In this document: in pieces, positions 1-10,799 of the stretch
How positions within the stretch are numbered: the first letter of the stretch is position 1
Layout of the letters: each line of letters opens with the position of its first letter
Source of the DNA: Symsagittifera roscoffensis
Taxonomy: Eukaryota > Xenacoelomorpha > Acoela > Convolutidae
DNA length: 64,000 bases
NCBI RefSeq assembly: GCF_963678635.1
Contig: NC_087064.1
Coordinates: 83,261,847 to 83,325,846 of the forward strand
Reading direction: 5' to 3'
Notes under the pieces: model-generated
What the model was told of the DNA's origin: nothing
The model's database searches: none
The model's input: only the letters and a program-made list of their open reading frames with translations
Translations under genes and position numbers: made by a program

Positions 1-412
1 GTTCATACCTTCGACTAAACCGTTTGTCCAAGGTGCATGAGATATACGTAGTTTATGTTTAATGTTGTATAAGTGGCATAGTGTGATAATTCCATTATTA
101 ATAAAATCTGTTCCGTTGTCTGTAACTAGGATTTCGGGTAATCCGAATTCAGCTATCCAGTGTTCGTAAAGTGTTGTGTAAGCGTAATAAGCATTAGAAT
201 GTGGTACTGGGATGAGTGCTACATAGTGCGTAAACGCATCAACAATGACCATAATGTAGGAAGTTCCTTCAGAGGATGGTGAAATTGGTCCTTTTGTGTC
301 GAATGAAATTCTATGGTTGAAATATAAACTTTGTTCTTTAAAATCTTGTTTGGATAGCGTTTGTTCAATTGACTTTTTATACAATCATTGCATAATACTT
401 TTATCCAAATAC
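1..412 (-). pseudogene. Element A copy 1 integrase fragment
   Basis: The minus strand encodes the start of the integrase from the zinc-binding region (IWIKVLCNDC) through the catalytic core, up to the stretch ending near TNGLVEG at the window edge. Matching sequence in copy 3 lies at about 48320-48750. The frame is broken soon after the zinc-finger Cys residues, and the rest is recognised in another frame. Upstream it is fused, near base 412, to the peptide that follows the protease, so RT and RNase H are gone. This is a deletion product, not a gene fusion with a function I can support. Confidence 0.85.
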
Positions 413-1423
413 TTTTGAAAAATTTGTGAATGGGTTTAAATTCGTAATCTGACATGAAAAAATGTTGTTTGTTTTGACTTTTGTCATACTGATGAACTTG
501 TTTTATTGAAAAATTGTATACGTTTCCTGATAGTGGTTTCAGTTGTTTTCGTTCTTGATTTTAAATGATGTAAAATTTTGAGAAAAATGGTGGTTGTTTG
601 TTCAATCTTTGAAAGAATGTTAAGGCTGTGTTTTCCGTTTTTGTATATTTATCTTTAAATGGATTTTACTATTTAAGATGCTTATTGTTGGTATATATTT
701 AGTTATAAACGGTATGCCAATGATATTGTGCTTAATATCAGTAATATGAAATGTTTGTTTGAATGGCTTGTTCAAAATTTTGTTTTGTTCCATTGTTCTT
801 GTGGGAACAAGGAATAGTTGGATTTTTCCATAATTTACTAATGTTGATCCTTGTGCTGTTGCTAATTTACTAGATGTTTCAAGAGGTGTTAAATTTGGAT
901 GCATTGTTTTGTTTTCATTCCATGTGGGAATGTTATTGATATTGGATTCTGCTCCTGAGTCAATTAAAAAGTCAATTTCAAGATCTGGTGGTTGAAATTC
1001 TTTACTTCTTGGACTCTCTAAGAGAAATGGGATTGTCCAAATTTTTTCTCTCGCTTGTTCTTTTTGTATGTTTTGATAAATATGTTTGGTGTTTGAGCAT
1101 TGTACTTCGTCTTTTTTATCAGGTTCAATTTTAGTGTTAATTTCGTTTACTTCTTGTGTAGGTTGTGTATTATTATTAATGGGTGTAGTGTAATAATTAT
1201 GAAGAAGTTCCCATTGATTTTTGTATATGTGTGAACTAAAGGGTTGTTCATATATGATAGGTTCATAGTCGTTTTCGACTGTTATCATATTTACTGAGAT
1301 GGTGTTATCTGTATGACTTTCAGTATCTGTTGATTCACAATTAATGTGGTTTAATAGTAATTCATTATTTTCTGTGTCATCAATACCTGGGGGATCTGAA
1401 GTTGTTTCTTCAATTGTTTGCAC
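413..1423 (-). pseudogene. Element A copy 1 retroviral-type aspartic protease region
   Basis: An open stretch of 267 codons (620-1423) carries the protease. The catalytic DSGA motif is in FLIDSGAESN, followed by a flap-like segment and the C-terminal IIGIPFI box that replaces the ILG of many retropepsins. The ~120 residues before it are acidic and poorly structured and follow the nucleocapsid in the same frame, as in copies 2 and 3. One residue next to the active site differs from the other copies (NNIP instead of NIIP). The frame then breaks, and a short piece (MSDYEFKPIHKFF) runs into the deletion at about 412. Confidence 0.85.
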
Positions 1424-2470
1424 TTGGTTGATGTGTCTTTGATGCTTTGGTGTGTTACTTCTGTATCGATGTTTAGAATCGGGGTAACGGTTATTATTCC
1501 TATGGGGTGACTGGGAATAGTTTCTGTATCTATTGTTGTAGCTTGAGTTTCGATTTTGTGAATTATTTTGTGATCTGTTATGATAGTTATCATTTGATCT
1601 TTGATTAATTGATCTATTATATGATTTATTCCTTGATCTGTTGTTTGGATAGTTCTGATTTCGATTGTTTGAATAACTTCTATTCCTATTGTTTGAATAG
1701 TTTCTATTTCTGTTGTATGATGAGTTTCGTTATCTATTGTTGGAATAGTGTCTATTTCTTGGGTTTGAATGGGAACTGGATGCAGAATTAAATTCTGTTG
1801 TGTTTGAATTCGATCGTGAATAGTTTTTTCTATCTTGGTTATTTTGGCTATTCGATCGACTATATCTATTTTGTGAGAAATTTCGTGAATTTCTTTGTTC
1901 GGGCGATCTACCTGTATGACTGGAGTTACATGGTGATTGATTTCTTGAATAATTTGAGTTGCCTGGAAGTGGTTTACTAGAACTATTATTACTGTATATA
2001 TTCTTGTTTGGTAGGTTTTGATCTTTTTTCATATATTGATAGAATGACTCATTTGGTTCTTTGCGCTTTTGAGGTTTATTCTGATTGTCTTGTTGTTTTT
2101 GTCTACATTCGGCAATACTGTGTCCGTATTGTCGGCAATAATTACACCATTTCTTGAAAGATGGTTTGCCTTTAAAGTTTGGGTTCTTTTCATAGATGTT
2201 TAGTATTTCAGTGATCTTTTCAATCAGGTCTGTATCTGATCCTTGTATGTTATTTATATGTGTAGTATTTGTTTCGATCCGATTAACATACTGTAATTTT
2301 AGATTTTCTGTTTCTTCAAGTTTCATTGTGATTTCTGCTTGCTCTAGTTTATCTACTAGTTTTCTACAATCTAAATCTGGTTCTCGAATTGAGGAAGGAT
2401 GAGATGCTCTCTTTTTTATAGCTATTTTCCTTAATTGAGGTGTTAAGGTCATCATTAAAATTTCTGTCAT
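1424..2470 (-). pseudogene. Element A copy 1 nucleocapsid (CCHC) with Arg/Ser/Asn-rich tail
   Basis: The segment starts with the end of the capsid (MTEILMMTLTPQLRKIA) and contains one zinc knuckle, CNYCRQYGHSIAEC, spaced C-x2-C-x4-H-x4-C, as in retroviral and Ty3/gypsy nucleocapsids that bind the RNA genome. It is followed by an unusually long tail of Ser, Arg, Asn, Tyr and Gln repeats (RNYS, SYNR and similar). The first 246 codons are open (1730-2470). The rest of the tail to 1424 has frame damage but keeps its composition. Confidence 0.85.
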
Positions 2471-2479
2471 TTTTGTGTT

Positions 2480-2903
2480 TTAGTAATCATGTGTTTTGAG
2501 TGAATATGCTTTTCGAACTAGTGTTTCGATTCGAACTGCTAATTGTTTAATTGTTTCGATTGGTAACCTGCGAATTTTGTTGCATAAAACTCTTTGATGT
2601 TTTTTTTTTTCAGAATCAAAAATTTTTGAAAATTCTTTTGTGAATCGTTTCCAATCTGATTTTATGTCTATGGGTAGTACTAAAACCATTTAGTGTTGTT
2701 TGTATTAACGCTGTGCTTCTATGTATCCAATTTTGATGGAGTGGCGTATTAATTGGTTCGGGTTCTATATTTAAAATTAAATTTGCTGTGACTGCATTTA
2801 AATAATCTTCTACAGAATATTCAGGGTCTGTTCCTGTGAATATCATTAATGGTTTATTGGATGTTATTGACGATCCTCCCATTAAATATGAATTCATCGT
2901 CAT
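2480..2903 (-). pseudogene. Element A copy 1 capsid domain of Gag
   Basis: This region encodes a Retrotrans_gag-type capsid beginning MTMNSYLMGGSSI, with the core phrases FTGTDPEYSVEDYLNAV and HQNWIHR and the conserved LRRLP-type helix near the end. Gag capsids of this type assemble the particle shell. In this copy about 14 bases are lost at the place where copies 2 and 3 read DGAAQ(N/K)WFSVLP, which shifts the frame. The reading resumes in the overlapping segment 2480-2689. Confidence 0.8.
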
Positions 2904-3958
2904 TTGGAGTGACTCTGCGGCGTTTGGTATTTGTGAGAAGTAGATTTTTTGTTATTTCATGTTGCTGGAGGTAGTATGGTAGCGGTATTTCATTTTGCAT
3001 TTGAGTTGGTTGGTAAGAATGCATAGTCATTGGGTTTTGTGGTTGTATAGGTTGAAAATATTGTGCGTTAGTTGGGTTTTGTATATGCGTTGGTTGTAGA
3101 TTCTGCATATCTGCTGGATTTTGTGGGTAAATCTTCATATTTTGGGATGGTTGAGATTGTGGCGGTCTTTGTGTGCAATGTTTTTGAGTATATGGTGCAA
3201 AAATGTCTGGTTGATAATAATCATCATCATCAGATGATAAGTAATTTGTGTTATAAGGAGTTTGTTGTTTAATCTTATTTTGTTGAAAAAATGGTTAATT
3301 TTCACTATAATCCTGTAGAGGGTGTGGATTTTCTTGGAAATTTACTGAATTAGTCGATGTATTTGGAAGATTCCAATAGTGAGAACATACGTGGTTTAAG
3401 TTTTGCGTATTTTGGGGGGGGGGGTTGATTTGTTTTTGATTGATGTACATAATTATAGTTGTGTTCTGCAAAAGTGTTTATTGTGAACGTTTTTCGTGTT
3501 TTTGACGGTTTTGTCATTGGTCTTAACGTCTGATAGTCCATATGTGAATATTTTGGAGCAACCGAAGGCTTAACGGTCGATTGTAAGGTTACTTGTGGTA
3601 GTGATGTAATTGTATTTTTTGTTGTTGTGAGAATTGGACGTATTGGTGAGATACTTTGTTGTGTAGTTGTTACTGTTGTTTGAACTATTTCTTCATTTCT
3701 GAAGTCTGATGGTGTTTGAATATCTTGCTGTGTAAGATTTCTAGTTCCATTGAGGTTTTCATTATGTATAACTGTTGAATTTAAGCTTTTATTTCGTGTA
3801 TCAGGTTAAAATGTGTTGTAATTTAGTGGTGTTGCGTCAATCGTTAATGGTATTACTTTTACATAATCTTTGTGAAAAGATATTGAACTTAGTGCTTGAC
3901 TTGAGATATCCGCTGGAAAATTTAAAAATGCTGGATGAGACCATTCAGGGTCCCAAAC
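2904..3958 (-). pseudogene. Element A copy 1 Gag linker (Gln/Pro/Asn-rich)
   Basis: Between the Gag N-domain and the capsid lies a region rich in Gln, Asn, Pro and Tyr, with repeats of the type IQNP and MQN, found at the same place in all three copies. Two open pieces remain (2854-3138 and 3350-3541). A run of 12 G on the plus strand near 3414 (a C-run in the gag sense) lies at a Pro stretch, and its length differs between copies. I infer a flexible linker in a Gag polyprotein. No domain is recognised. Confidence 0.65.
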
Positions 3959-4660
3959 TTAATCTGATTGTTCTGCAATGACAGTGTCGTCATTGGTAGT
4001 TTGGGGTCTAAAGGTTTTTCTTGCTTGTTCAATTAAGTCGATATTATGTGTAAAATAATCAATTGTAAACCATGCTATTATTTTTTGTAAATCATGTTTA
4101 GTGTTTTGTGAGACATCATTATTGGTAAAATTTTCACAGATTATGTTTAAAAATGTTGAAAATGCGACGATTTCGTTTCTTACTTTTGTATGTTTTGATG
4201 TTTGGACTGGTGATGTACTTTGAGCTTCTGTTTTTTCTAATATAGAAATATAGGTATATATTATTGCAAAAACTTCGTTAGTGAATATGGAGTTTGCTCT
4301 TTGTGAATTATGATAATGTATGCTTTTAATATATTCTAATAATACTTTTGAAAATTCTATTTCAAGATCGTCTGTTTGAATTACATATTTTCGATGATTC
4401 AGATTTGGTGTGCTGAATTCTATGGTGTAGATTCCATTTTGTTGTGTTAAATTACATATATCTTTCAGATAATATTCAATAATTTGTCTTTTGATTTTTA
4501 CATCTGGGAATTCTGCTTTGCATGGGCTGATTCCGAGTTTAAACAAATTTACAAGTAAATTCTTGCAAAAATTATGTTGCCCTCTATTATCGGGTGCATC
4601 TATGAGGAAGGGGTAAACCTCTTCGTCATCTGGACTATCGTCACTTTGAGTGTGGCTCAT
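3959..4660 (-). pseudogene. Element A copy 1 Gag N-terminal domain
   Basis: This is a 233-codon open stretch starting MSHTQSDDSPDDEE, homologous to the 300-codon plus-strand ORF at 16839 and to 41486. It is mostly helical-looking and mildly acidic at the N-terminus, with no motif I recognise. Position alone (first domain of Gag, before the linker and capsid) suggests a matrix-like role. A stop (SEQSD/AEQSD then TAA) ends it where copy 2 continues into VWDPDWSHHAF. The start ATG is shared by all three copies. Confidence 0.8.
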
Positions 4661-5386
4661 TTTTTTGTTTAATGACTGTTAGTATATAACTATCAATGTG
4701 TCTAATTGGTTGATTCCTTAGACTGTTAGTCCTTACTATTTTTTGGTTAGCTTAACCTGGGTCTTTTTTTTCCAGGGTTGGAGAGAAAACTATATCGATT
4801 CCGAAGAATGATTTTTTATTTTCTCGTGGCTAGTCTAAGTTAAGGTGTTAACTTACTTAATCTTACTTAGGGGTAGTGATTTTGTTTAGGGGTTGGAGAA
4901 TAGTATATCGATCCACAAGGTTCAGGTATAATTAGAACGCAAGTAGTTCGTTAGATACTATTTTAAACTTACTAAGCTTAAGATTTATCCTGGGTCAGGT
5001 TAGAGGAGGGTTCAAGTGAAGGATGAATAACCGAAGTTCTTCACTGTTTAGCCTAATTTGAATGGTTAGTTTGATTAAAAACTTTCTATTAGTCCTGAGT
5101 CTTTTGAAAAGTTTGGGTAGTGAATCGACGTTTGAGGTCGTTAGACACTTGATAAGTGGGTGGGGGAGAACAAAATTGTTCTTTTTGATCCAAGGATAAG
5201 CCTTGATGATCAGAATTTAAAATTTATAAGATAGAAAATTGATTTAGATCTAAGGAAAGCCTCGATGATCTGGATTAAGAATAAATAAAATTAGGTTTGA
5301 AATAATTTAAATTTATTTGGTATAAGATTTTAGTTTTTGATGAGATTAGTTGGTTTATGTTTGCTGTTATGTTTAGGTGATGTGGC
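4661..5386 (-). other. Element A copy 1 untranslated leader (partial, ORF0 deleted)
   Basis: The minus strand matches the leader of copies 2 and 3 between the primer site and gag. Relative to copy 2 about 420 bp holding most of ORF0 is absent. The join falls at a GGAA that occurs on both sides of the missing piece, which fits a microhomology deletion. The rest of the leader and the 5' LTR would lie beyond the assembly gap, but the sequence after the gap does not match element A. Confidence 0.8.
5187..5270 (-). repeat. Paired leader hairpins, element A copy 1
   Basis: Two direct copies of a ~25-bp unit (5187-5211 and 5247-5270) each fold as CAAGG / CCTTG around a 4-5 base loop, flanked by GATC on both sides. 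The same pair occurs at the same place in the leaders of copies 2 and 3. The second unit here has mutations that weaken the stem. Confidence 0.6.
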
Positions 5387-5586
5387 NNNNNNNNNNNNNN
5401 NNNNNNNNNNNNNNNNNNNNNNNNNNNNNNNNNNNNNNNNNNNNNNNNNNNNNNNNNNNNNNNNNNNNNNNNNNNNNNNNNNNNNNNNNNNNNNNNNNNN
5501 NNNNNNNNNNNNNNNNNNNNNNNNNNNNNNNNNNNNNNNNNNNNNNNNNNNNNNNNNNNNNNNNNNNNNNNNNNNNNNNNNNNNNN
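5387..5586. other. Assembly gap (200 N)
   Basis: Exactly 200 ambiguous bases, a round number typical of a gap of unknown true size. It separates the leader of element A copy 1 from unrelated sequence. Confidence 0.99.
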
Positions 5587-7061
5587 AAACGGTTAATTTG
5601 TTTTTTTTGACTGCCTGAAATATGCTACAATTTTTTTTTAATGATGATGAACTTCACAGTAAAAAAAAACTGAACTTGAAATGGCCAATTTTTTGATATT
5701 TTATCTGAAATTACGTCACATTAGCTTATGGCGAGTATTTTCTTGATAAGACCAGTTTTAGAAATAATTGGCTCAATTCGAGAAACTGGATCACAGGTTG
5801 TTTTTAATAACTGGATAATTGGATATGTAGATCACTTTTTGAAATTTAAAAGCGAATTAACTGTCTGTGATCCCGCAGAACGCATTTTCAGCTCCGTTTT
5901 GAAATTCATTTTAAAAAGTCATATTTACTAATGCCAAAGCACAAAACCCAGCCGTGCACTAGTTAAAGACACCTTTTGAAAACTCACCTATCTTTTTCAA
6001 TAGAATCTATTTATTCAATTTAATTTTGAAAACATAATGATTACTTAATTTAAATTTGTGAAAACTTACTTTTGTTTCAGGATGCACTCTATAAACTATA
6101 AAATGAAGAGTGTGACAGGTTTGCTAGCCTCCATGAACATGAATCTACCGCATCGCTACAAATTTTTCATGTCAAAATTTGAACCATGAAACAAAAACAA
6201 ATGAATTTGATTTGCAGATTTAGATAACGGCTTCGCAAGCACACAGCACAATAGAAATACTAACCGGAATCATTGCAGAGAGTTGATTTCTGCAGAAAAT
6301 GTCGTTCTTGTTTTATTAGCAAGTTTCTTTAGAAGAACAAAAGCAAGCACGCTGACATCTCAAAAAGATCCTTTCTTGAGATACAAAAGCTATTGTTTTG
6401 AGACCGTATGTTTATAGTATAACAAGTGCAATGTCAACAATTGGTCCGATAGACAAGAACAAAAATCAGCTTCAACTGTTTTTGCCTTATTATCAAAACC
6501 TCTCAAAATCGGTAACTATAAACTGATAAACCCATTAAGCTGTGACTTTTGTATTGCACAATTTTTCGGGGATGGGGCGTTTTTTCGGGGATTGTACCAT
6601 TCGGATAATGTGAAAAAATGTTCCCTCGTAAAAAATTTGAAGGTAGGGGGAAGGAAAAAGAGCCGGGGATGAGTATAGAGAACTGGTTTTTGTTCATTAA
6701 AAAAGAATCCTGGCATTTTTCCACTCACTCACCTTTCAAATTTTATATTTTTTTAGTTGTTGTACGTATGATTATGGCTAAACGCGGAATATTACCTTGT
6801 ATGACATAAAGAGCAAATGTTTCTCAATTATTTTTTTGTTCACCGTGCCAAGTTTGATAGCCTTATGACAACATAAAAATGGTTTTTCGAAACTAAAATT
6901 GATAGGAGCCAAAGTCCTTTACCCAACAGCCCTATGCATTAATTTGGCATTTTTACGGTGTTTGTTTTGCTAATTTCATACGTGCGTTTTAAATCAGTTT
7001 TAAGTGTACAGGCTTTTTTTTTCGTAGAAATGCACGTGCATAATTATGGATTATTCATAGT
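5587..7061. other. Non-coding, no gene recognised
   Basis: AT-rich sequence. Short open stretches such as 5728-5931 and 6618-6809 show no recognisable motif, conserved repeat or splice pattern. I see no gene here. Confidence 0.6.
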
Positions 7062-8432
7062 ATGGATTTCTTAGAAGAGTATCAAGAACTTCCAGTTAAA
7101 ATTAACTGGGATGTCTTTAGAGACACAACTCCTAACTCGCATCATAAATGGCTCCCAAAACGTACGTCACAATATCGTCCACCTTCAACAAAGGTTCCAT
7201 CACGTTACCTCCTGAATTATTTGTGGGTTCATTTCTTAAGAGATACAAGCACCGAAGGAAAGATTGTGTCTGAAATCACCAAGGCTGATACCAGTACAAA
7301 AAGGTTGAACAAATTGACATGTGATATAACTCAGGACAAACTTGGAATTGTTAAAAGATTCAAAAAATTCAAGAGCAAACAGTTTCGAAAGCAACCGCTG
7401 AAATATCTCAAAAACATGTCAAAAAATGCTATTGTCAAGCTCACCGAAATTTCAAGCTGTGTAGTATCATCGAAAAAACAAAGCTCGCGGCAGATAGCGG
7501 ACAAAAACAAAGTAAAGCGGAACGAAAAAAGAAGAAACAAAGAGCGATCCGTTTGCTCAAGGAGAAATATTGGAATATATAATAAAATCTCTAACGAAAA
7601 ACAATATCAGAAAATTGCTGCTCATTCAATACCCCTGACAAGATCGGTTCCTAAAGGCCAATTACGTCATCACAAACCAACAAACCCCTTTGTTGAAGAT
7701 TCAAACTATCTCGAATGCTATTTAAACCAGAGTCCCTACTGGAAACGAGTGCAATTTCATTCGGAAATTAAAGCGTTGTGTTTCAGATTGGGAACTTACA
7801 ACTTCAACCGTGTCAGAATTGCAATAGTTGTCTCAAATTTAGACCTCAGCTTGCAAAAAGCCGTTCAAATCTGCGAGAAAATGTTACACCAAGTTGATAA
7901 ATATCTAGATGCCATCAAGAGCGTAGCATTCGATGAAGCACAATTCGAGAAGGGAAAATTGTCCGTAAAAATCCCAAAATTGCACGGATCAAAGTACTGT
8001 ACAGAATCTAAAAAATATGAAAACGCATCAGACTTTTTTGAAGATTCAGGAAGTGTTTCAATTAGCTTTGCGTTTTGGACCAATTCATCCTACCAATCGG
8101 CAAAAACTTCACTTGAATCTGAATCATCAACTGACGAGAAACGGAGTGAAAATTGTGAAAACGAAATGAAATCTAGCATGAATATTTTGAAAAAGAACTC
8201 AATTTTGCAGAAAAGTTTTGAAGTTTTTGAAGAAAATGTGCTGCGCGATAGTTGGAATGAGGATGTCAAGATAGTGGAAATGAAAAACAACTGCCTCGAG
8301 GAACGTTCCAATGATACTCGACTGAGACGTAAGGATGAAGAAAAAGAAAACTATTCTAACAGGCCGATACGCAAACCGACTCCTTTCAACAGAAATAAGA
8401 ACCAAGTACTCAAAAATGTTCAACTTAATTGA
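7062..8432 (+). CDS. Intronless 456-aa protein of unknown function
   Basis: This is the longest uninterrupted ORF in the window outside retroelements. The ATG at 7062 is the first in frame and has a purine at -3. The N-terminal 190 residues are strongly basic (clusters such as KRFKKFKSKQFRK and KRNEKRRNKERS). Residues ~220-345 look like a folded domain with alternating helices and strands (ECYLNQSPYWKRV through VSISFAFW). The C-terminal 100 residues are Ser/Glu/Lys/Asn-rich and probably disordered. There is no signal peptide or membrane segment. I do not recognise a family. The basic N-terminus suggests nucleic acid binding or nucleolar location, but that is inference. A LINE remnant follows ~260 bp downstream on the same strand, so an ORF1 of that element is an alternative. 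The lack of stops against the heavily decayed RT argues for a separate gene. Confidence 0.6.
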   Translation: MDFLEEYQELPVKINWDVFRDTTPNSHHKWLPKRTSQYRPPSTKVPSRYLLNYLWVHFLRDTSTEGKIVSEITKADTSTKRLNKLTCDITQDKLGIVKRFKKFKSKQFRKQPLKYLKNMSKNAIVKLTEISSCVVSSKKQSSRQIADKNKVKRNEKRRNKERSVCSRRNIGIYNKISNEKQYQKIAAHSIPLTRSVPKGQLRHHKPTNPFVEDSNYLECYLNQSPYWKRVQFHSEIKALCFRLGTYNFNRVRIAIVVSNLDLSLQKAVQICEKMLHQVDKYLDAIKSVAFDEAQFEKGKLSVKIPKLHGSKYCTESKKYENASDFFEDSGSVSISFAFWTNSSYQSAKTSLESESSTDEKRSENCENEMKSSMNILKKNSILQKSFEVFEENVLRDSWNEDVKIVEMKNNCLEERSNDTRLRRKDEEKENYSNRPIRKPTPFNRNKNQVLKNVQLN

Positions 8433-8689
8433 AAATCCAAATTCTCTCTTTCTCCATATTTTCCCTCGCAATGAGAATTTTGATGAACAAGTCTCAAAAA
8501 CTAAAAGCATTGAAAAGTGCGAAGTCTTTCATTTTGATTAGAAAAGCCGTCACAAGCAGGATTCTAGAATTATGCTCGCCCTAATTAAGTTTCAGCGAGT
8601 TGTCAGTCGATATGCATAATATGCGAGGCAAACAATAATATCTGTAGTAATTTTAATTGTGCTTTAGAAAAAAGTAGAAAAAACGTTTC
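8433..8689. other. Spacer between unknown ORF and LINE remnant
   Basis: No gene seen. There is no clear polyadenylation signal immediately after the ORF. Confidence 0.5.
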
Positions 8690-9640
8690 AAAAAATGGTG
8701 TAAGAGTCAACCCTCGAAAAACTCAAATAATGAACATCGATAGTAACTTTTCACAAGATCTTTTTTGGAATTTCTGTTCAGGATACAATTATTAGTAAGT
8801 ATCTGGGAATTTTTGTTGATAATAAATTTACTTACAAACAACCCGTTGAACAAACACGAAGGCCACAAGCTGACAAAAAAATCAAGCGTTGTGTAGACGG
8901 CTACAGACCCCTTCTCTGAACAACAGATGCTCCCTTGACAAAGATTAAATGAAACCGAAAATCAGTTACGGAATTCTAACATGCGGTAAGTTTTTCCAAT
9001 ATCACCTAACTGAAATTGAGAAGTTACAAAAACTCATTCTGAGAGCTTTTTTTCAAATCAAAATACTAGTAAATCAAAGATCTAATGCATGAGAACAACG
9101 TTTTTACGGTTTCGGAGTTACACTTTTTTCAATTCTACAAGTATCTATTAATTGAGATCTGTATCTATGAATTGAAATCAAATAAAAATAACGATTGTTT
9201 GTTTCAAGAGTAGGAAATCCAAGATCAGCTTCAAGAATGTCTGCTTGGATATGAGATCTTAATTTATGCCAAAACTTGCGGTATTCGCCGGAATTAGAGT
9301 TCACGTGGTTCGTTCACAAAAGTTCTACCTATTTATTCCAAACGCAAGCCAAGTGTGTGCAGGAACCACGAAGTGGAAAAAAAAGAGAGCAACGTATCAG
9401 AGAATTTTGAACATATTTCATTCACACCTCTTGTTCTTTCGTGCACGGGAGGCATGGGCAAACTTGCTACCACGTTTTACAAAAGACTTGCTTCGATGAT
9501 CAGTGAGAAAAAAAGAAATAACTTCGCATAGTCAAGTGCTTTGGTGGATTCGATGTCGTATTAGATTTGCGCTTCTCAGATCTTCGATCATGTGTATCCG
9601 GGGATCCCGTTCATCATATCGGAGAATATTTTAATTCGAT
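8690..9640 (+). pseudogene. Decayed non-LTR retrotransposon (LINE) 3' end: RT thumb and C-terminal domain
   Basis: Three-frame reading gives, in order, VNPRKTQIM, then SKYLGIFVDNKFTY (the RT tail motif of jockey/CR1-like LINEs), then KISYGILTCG and LTEIEKLQKLILRAFF (the helix after the RT), then FTPLVLSCTGGMG and TFYKRLASMISEK, and finally WWIRCRIRFALLRSSIMC with IRGSRSS. I recognise the last two as a C-terminal domain common after RTs in cnidarian and other marine invertebrate genomes. The frames change at several points and stops are frequent, so it is long dead. Upstream RT and endonuclease parts are absent. It is truncated at the 5' side, as is usual for LINEs. Confidence 0.75.
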
Positions 9641-10149
9641 CAATGAGTTTTATGCTCATCAGTAATTTTGCAGTATGATTGCCGTTTTTTTTCCAAATTG
9701 TCGACTAGTTCACGCAGTGCAAACAAAAACTATTATTGTTCTAAACTGCAAAATGTAAAAAAAGAGTTTTGGTGTAGAGATAACTCACTTGCTTTATTGG
9801 TGGAGGATGTAGGAGAGATGTTATACATGAAACGTTGCTTCCAAAAACTTCAAACAGGGTACATCAAAACTGCTTTGTTGTAGTATTTCAATATTATCAA
9901 AAATATATGTAAGTTTTTTTTCACCGTATCTCCTTAATATCTTCTGATTTTGCAACCGAATCGCTGATTTTGCGAAGTTGCAAATGGATATCAAATGTGT
10001 TTGGACATGAAGAATTCCCACGCTGCGGTCTCGTACATGTGTCGCAAGGTTTTTAGTCGCAAAGCAGTTAAAACTTCGCAAAACTGTGATATAAAGATGT
10101 GCGACGTCGCAGCACAAATGCGCACAAAATCGCAAATCGGGGGAGGGTT
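9641..10149. other. Non-coding, no gene recognised
   Basis: Short open stretches on both strands (for example 9668-9883) have no recognisable features. Repeated TCGCA words occur around 10020-10140 without a clear repeat structure. Confidence 0.5.
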
Positions 10150-10545
10150 CTCATGCTTGAAGGACCGAATGCTTGAAAAATTTCAACCAATCAAAATCGC
10201 TCCGCGTTTCTATTGGCTAAATGCCTTTCTCACAAAATCGACGTCAATATTAACAGAAAAAGTATTAAATCAGTGAATAATAATCAAAAATATTACAAAT
10301 TGCGGGTTACAATCGCATTATATTCAGATAATCATCAAGATTAACGAGTTCAAAATCATACAATTTTTTCAGTGTTGAAAACTCATCTGCATATTATCTA
10401 ATCGGTCAATATTAACACTAAATGTCTGGATATATTTTCTCACTTTGAGATTTTCGAGATTTAATTCAGGATTTTGAATACCCAATTCTGATTGGCTGAA
10501 AGTAACTTAAAAATAATTTCAAGCATTCGGTCCTTCAAGCATGAG
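10150..10545. mobile_element. 396-bp MITE-like element with 28-bp terminal inverted repeats
   Basis: The left end starts CTCATGCTTGAAGGACCGAA and the right end is its reverse complement. The match is perfect for at least 28 bases (10150-10177 against 10518-10545). The inside is AT-rich and non-coding. A looser inner inverted match (CCAATCA... near 10186 against TGATTGG near 10490, and two copies of GTCAATATTAACA) suggests further palindromic structure. I see no clear target-site duplication, so the superfamily is not assigned. Confidence 0.65.
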
Positions 10546-10799
10546 GGACGCCACTGTAAATCGCAACAAAACAGAGCGGTAAATTTTTTGTTGGTTCGAC
10601 CATTTAAAGAAGAACTTTGTGAAGTTGTCCCGTCCCTATGAAGTTGTTCCGACCATGGGGAGGATATTTTGTCTTCGGATGTGTTTTATTTTTATGTTTT
10701 CTTTTTAAAAAATTTTCCACGCAAAGTCTGTTATCACAACGAGTTATTGGAGTGAGTCGAAACATCATATAAACGATGGTTAAGAATTGGTTTTTTCAA
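10546..10799. other. Non-coding spacer
   Basis: No gene or repeat recognised. Confidence 0.4.

Larger units (their letters stand above)
1..5386 (-). mobile_element. Element A copy 1: truncated env-type Ty3/gypsy-like retroelement
   Basis: Reading the minus strand from 5386 to 1 gives leader, Gag N-domain, Gag linker, capsid, nucleocapsid, protease and then part of integrase, in the same order and with high similarity to copies 2 and 3 on the plus strand. The copy stops at an assembly gap at 5387 and runs off the window at base 1, so neither LTR is seen. About 2.5 kb holding RT and RNase H is missing, because the post-protease peptide is joined directly to the integrase zinc-finger region. 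Most of ORF0 (about 420 bp) is also missing before gag. It cannot encode a working Pol. Confidence 0.93.

Noticed and set aside
5337-5618. Open stretches spanning the N gap
   Set aside because: They consist mostly of ambiguous bases and cannot support a gene.
9995-10276. 93-codon plus-strand ORF
   Set aside because: It runs into the 396-bp inverted-repeat element, and the coding appearance is incidental.
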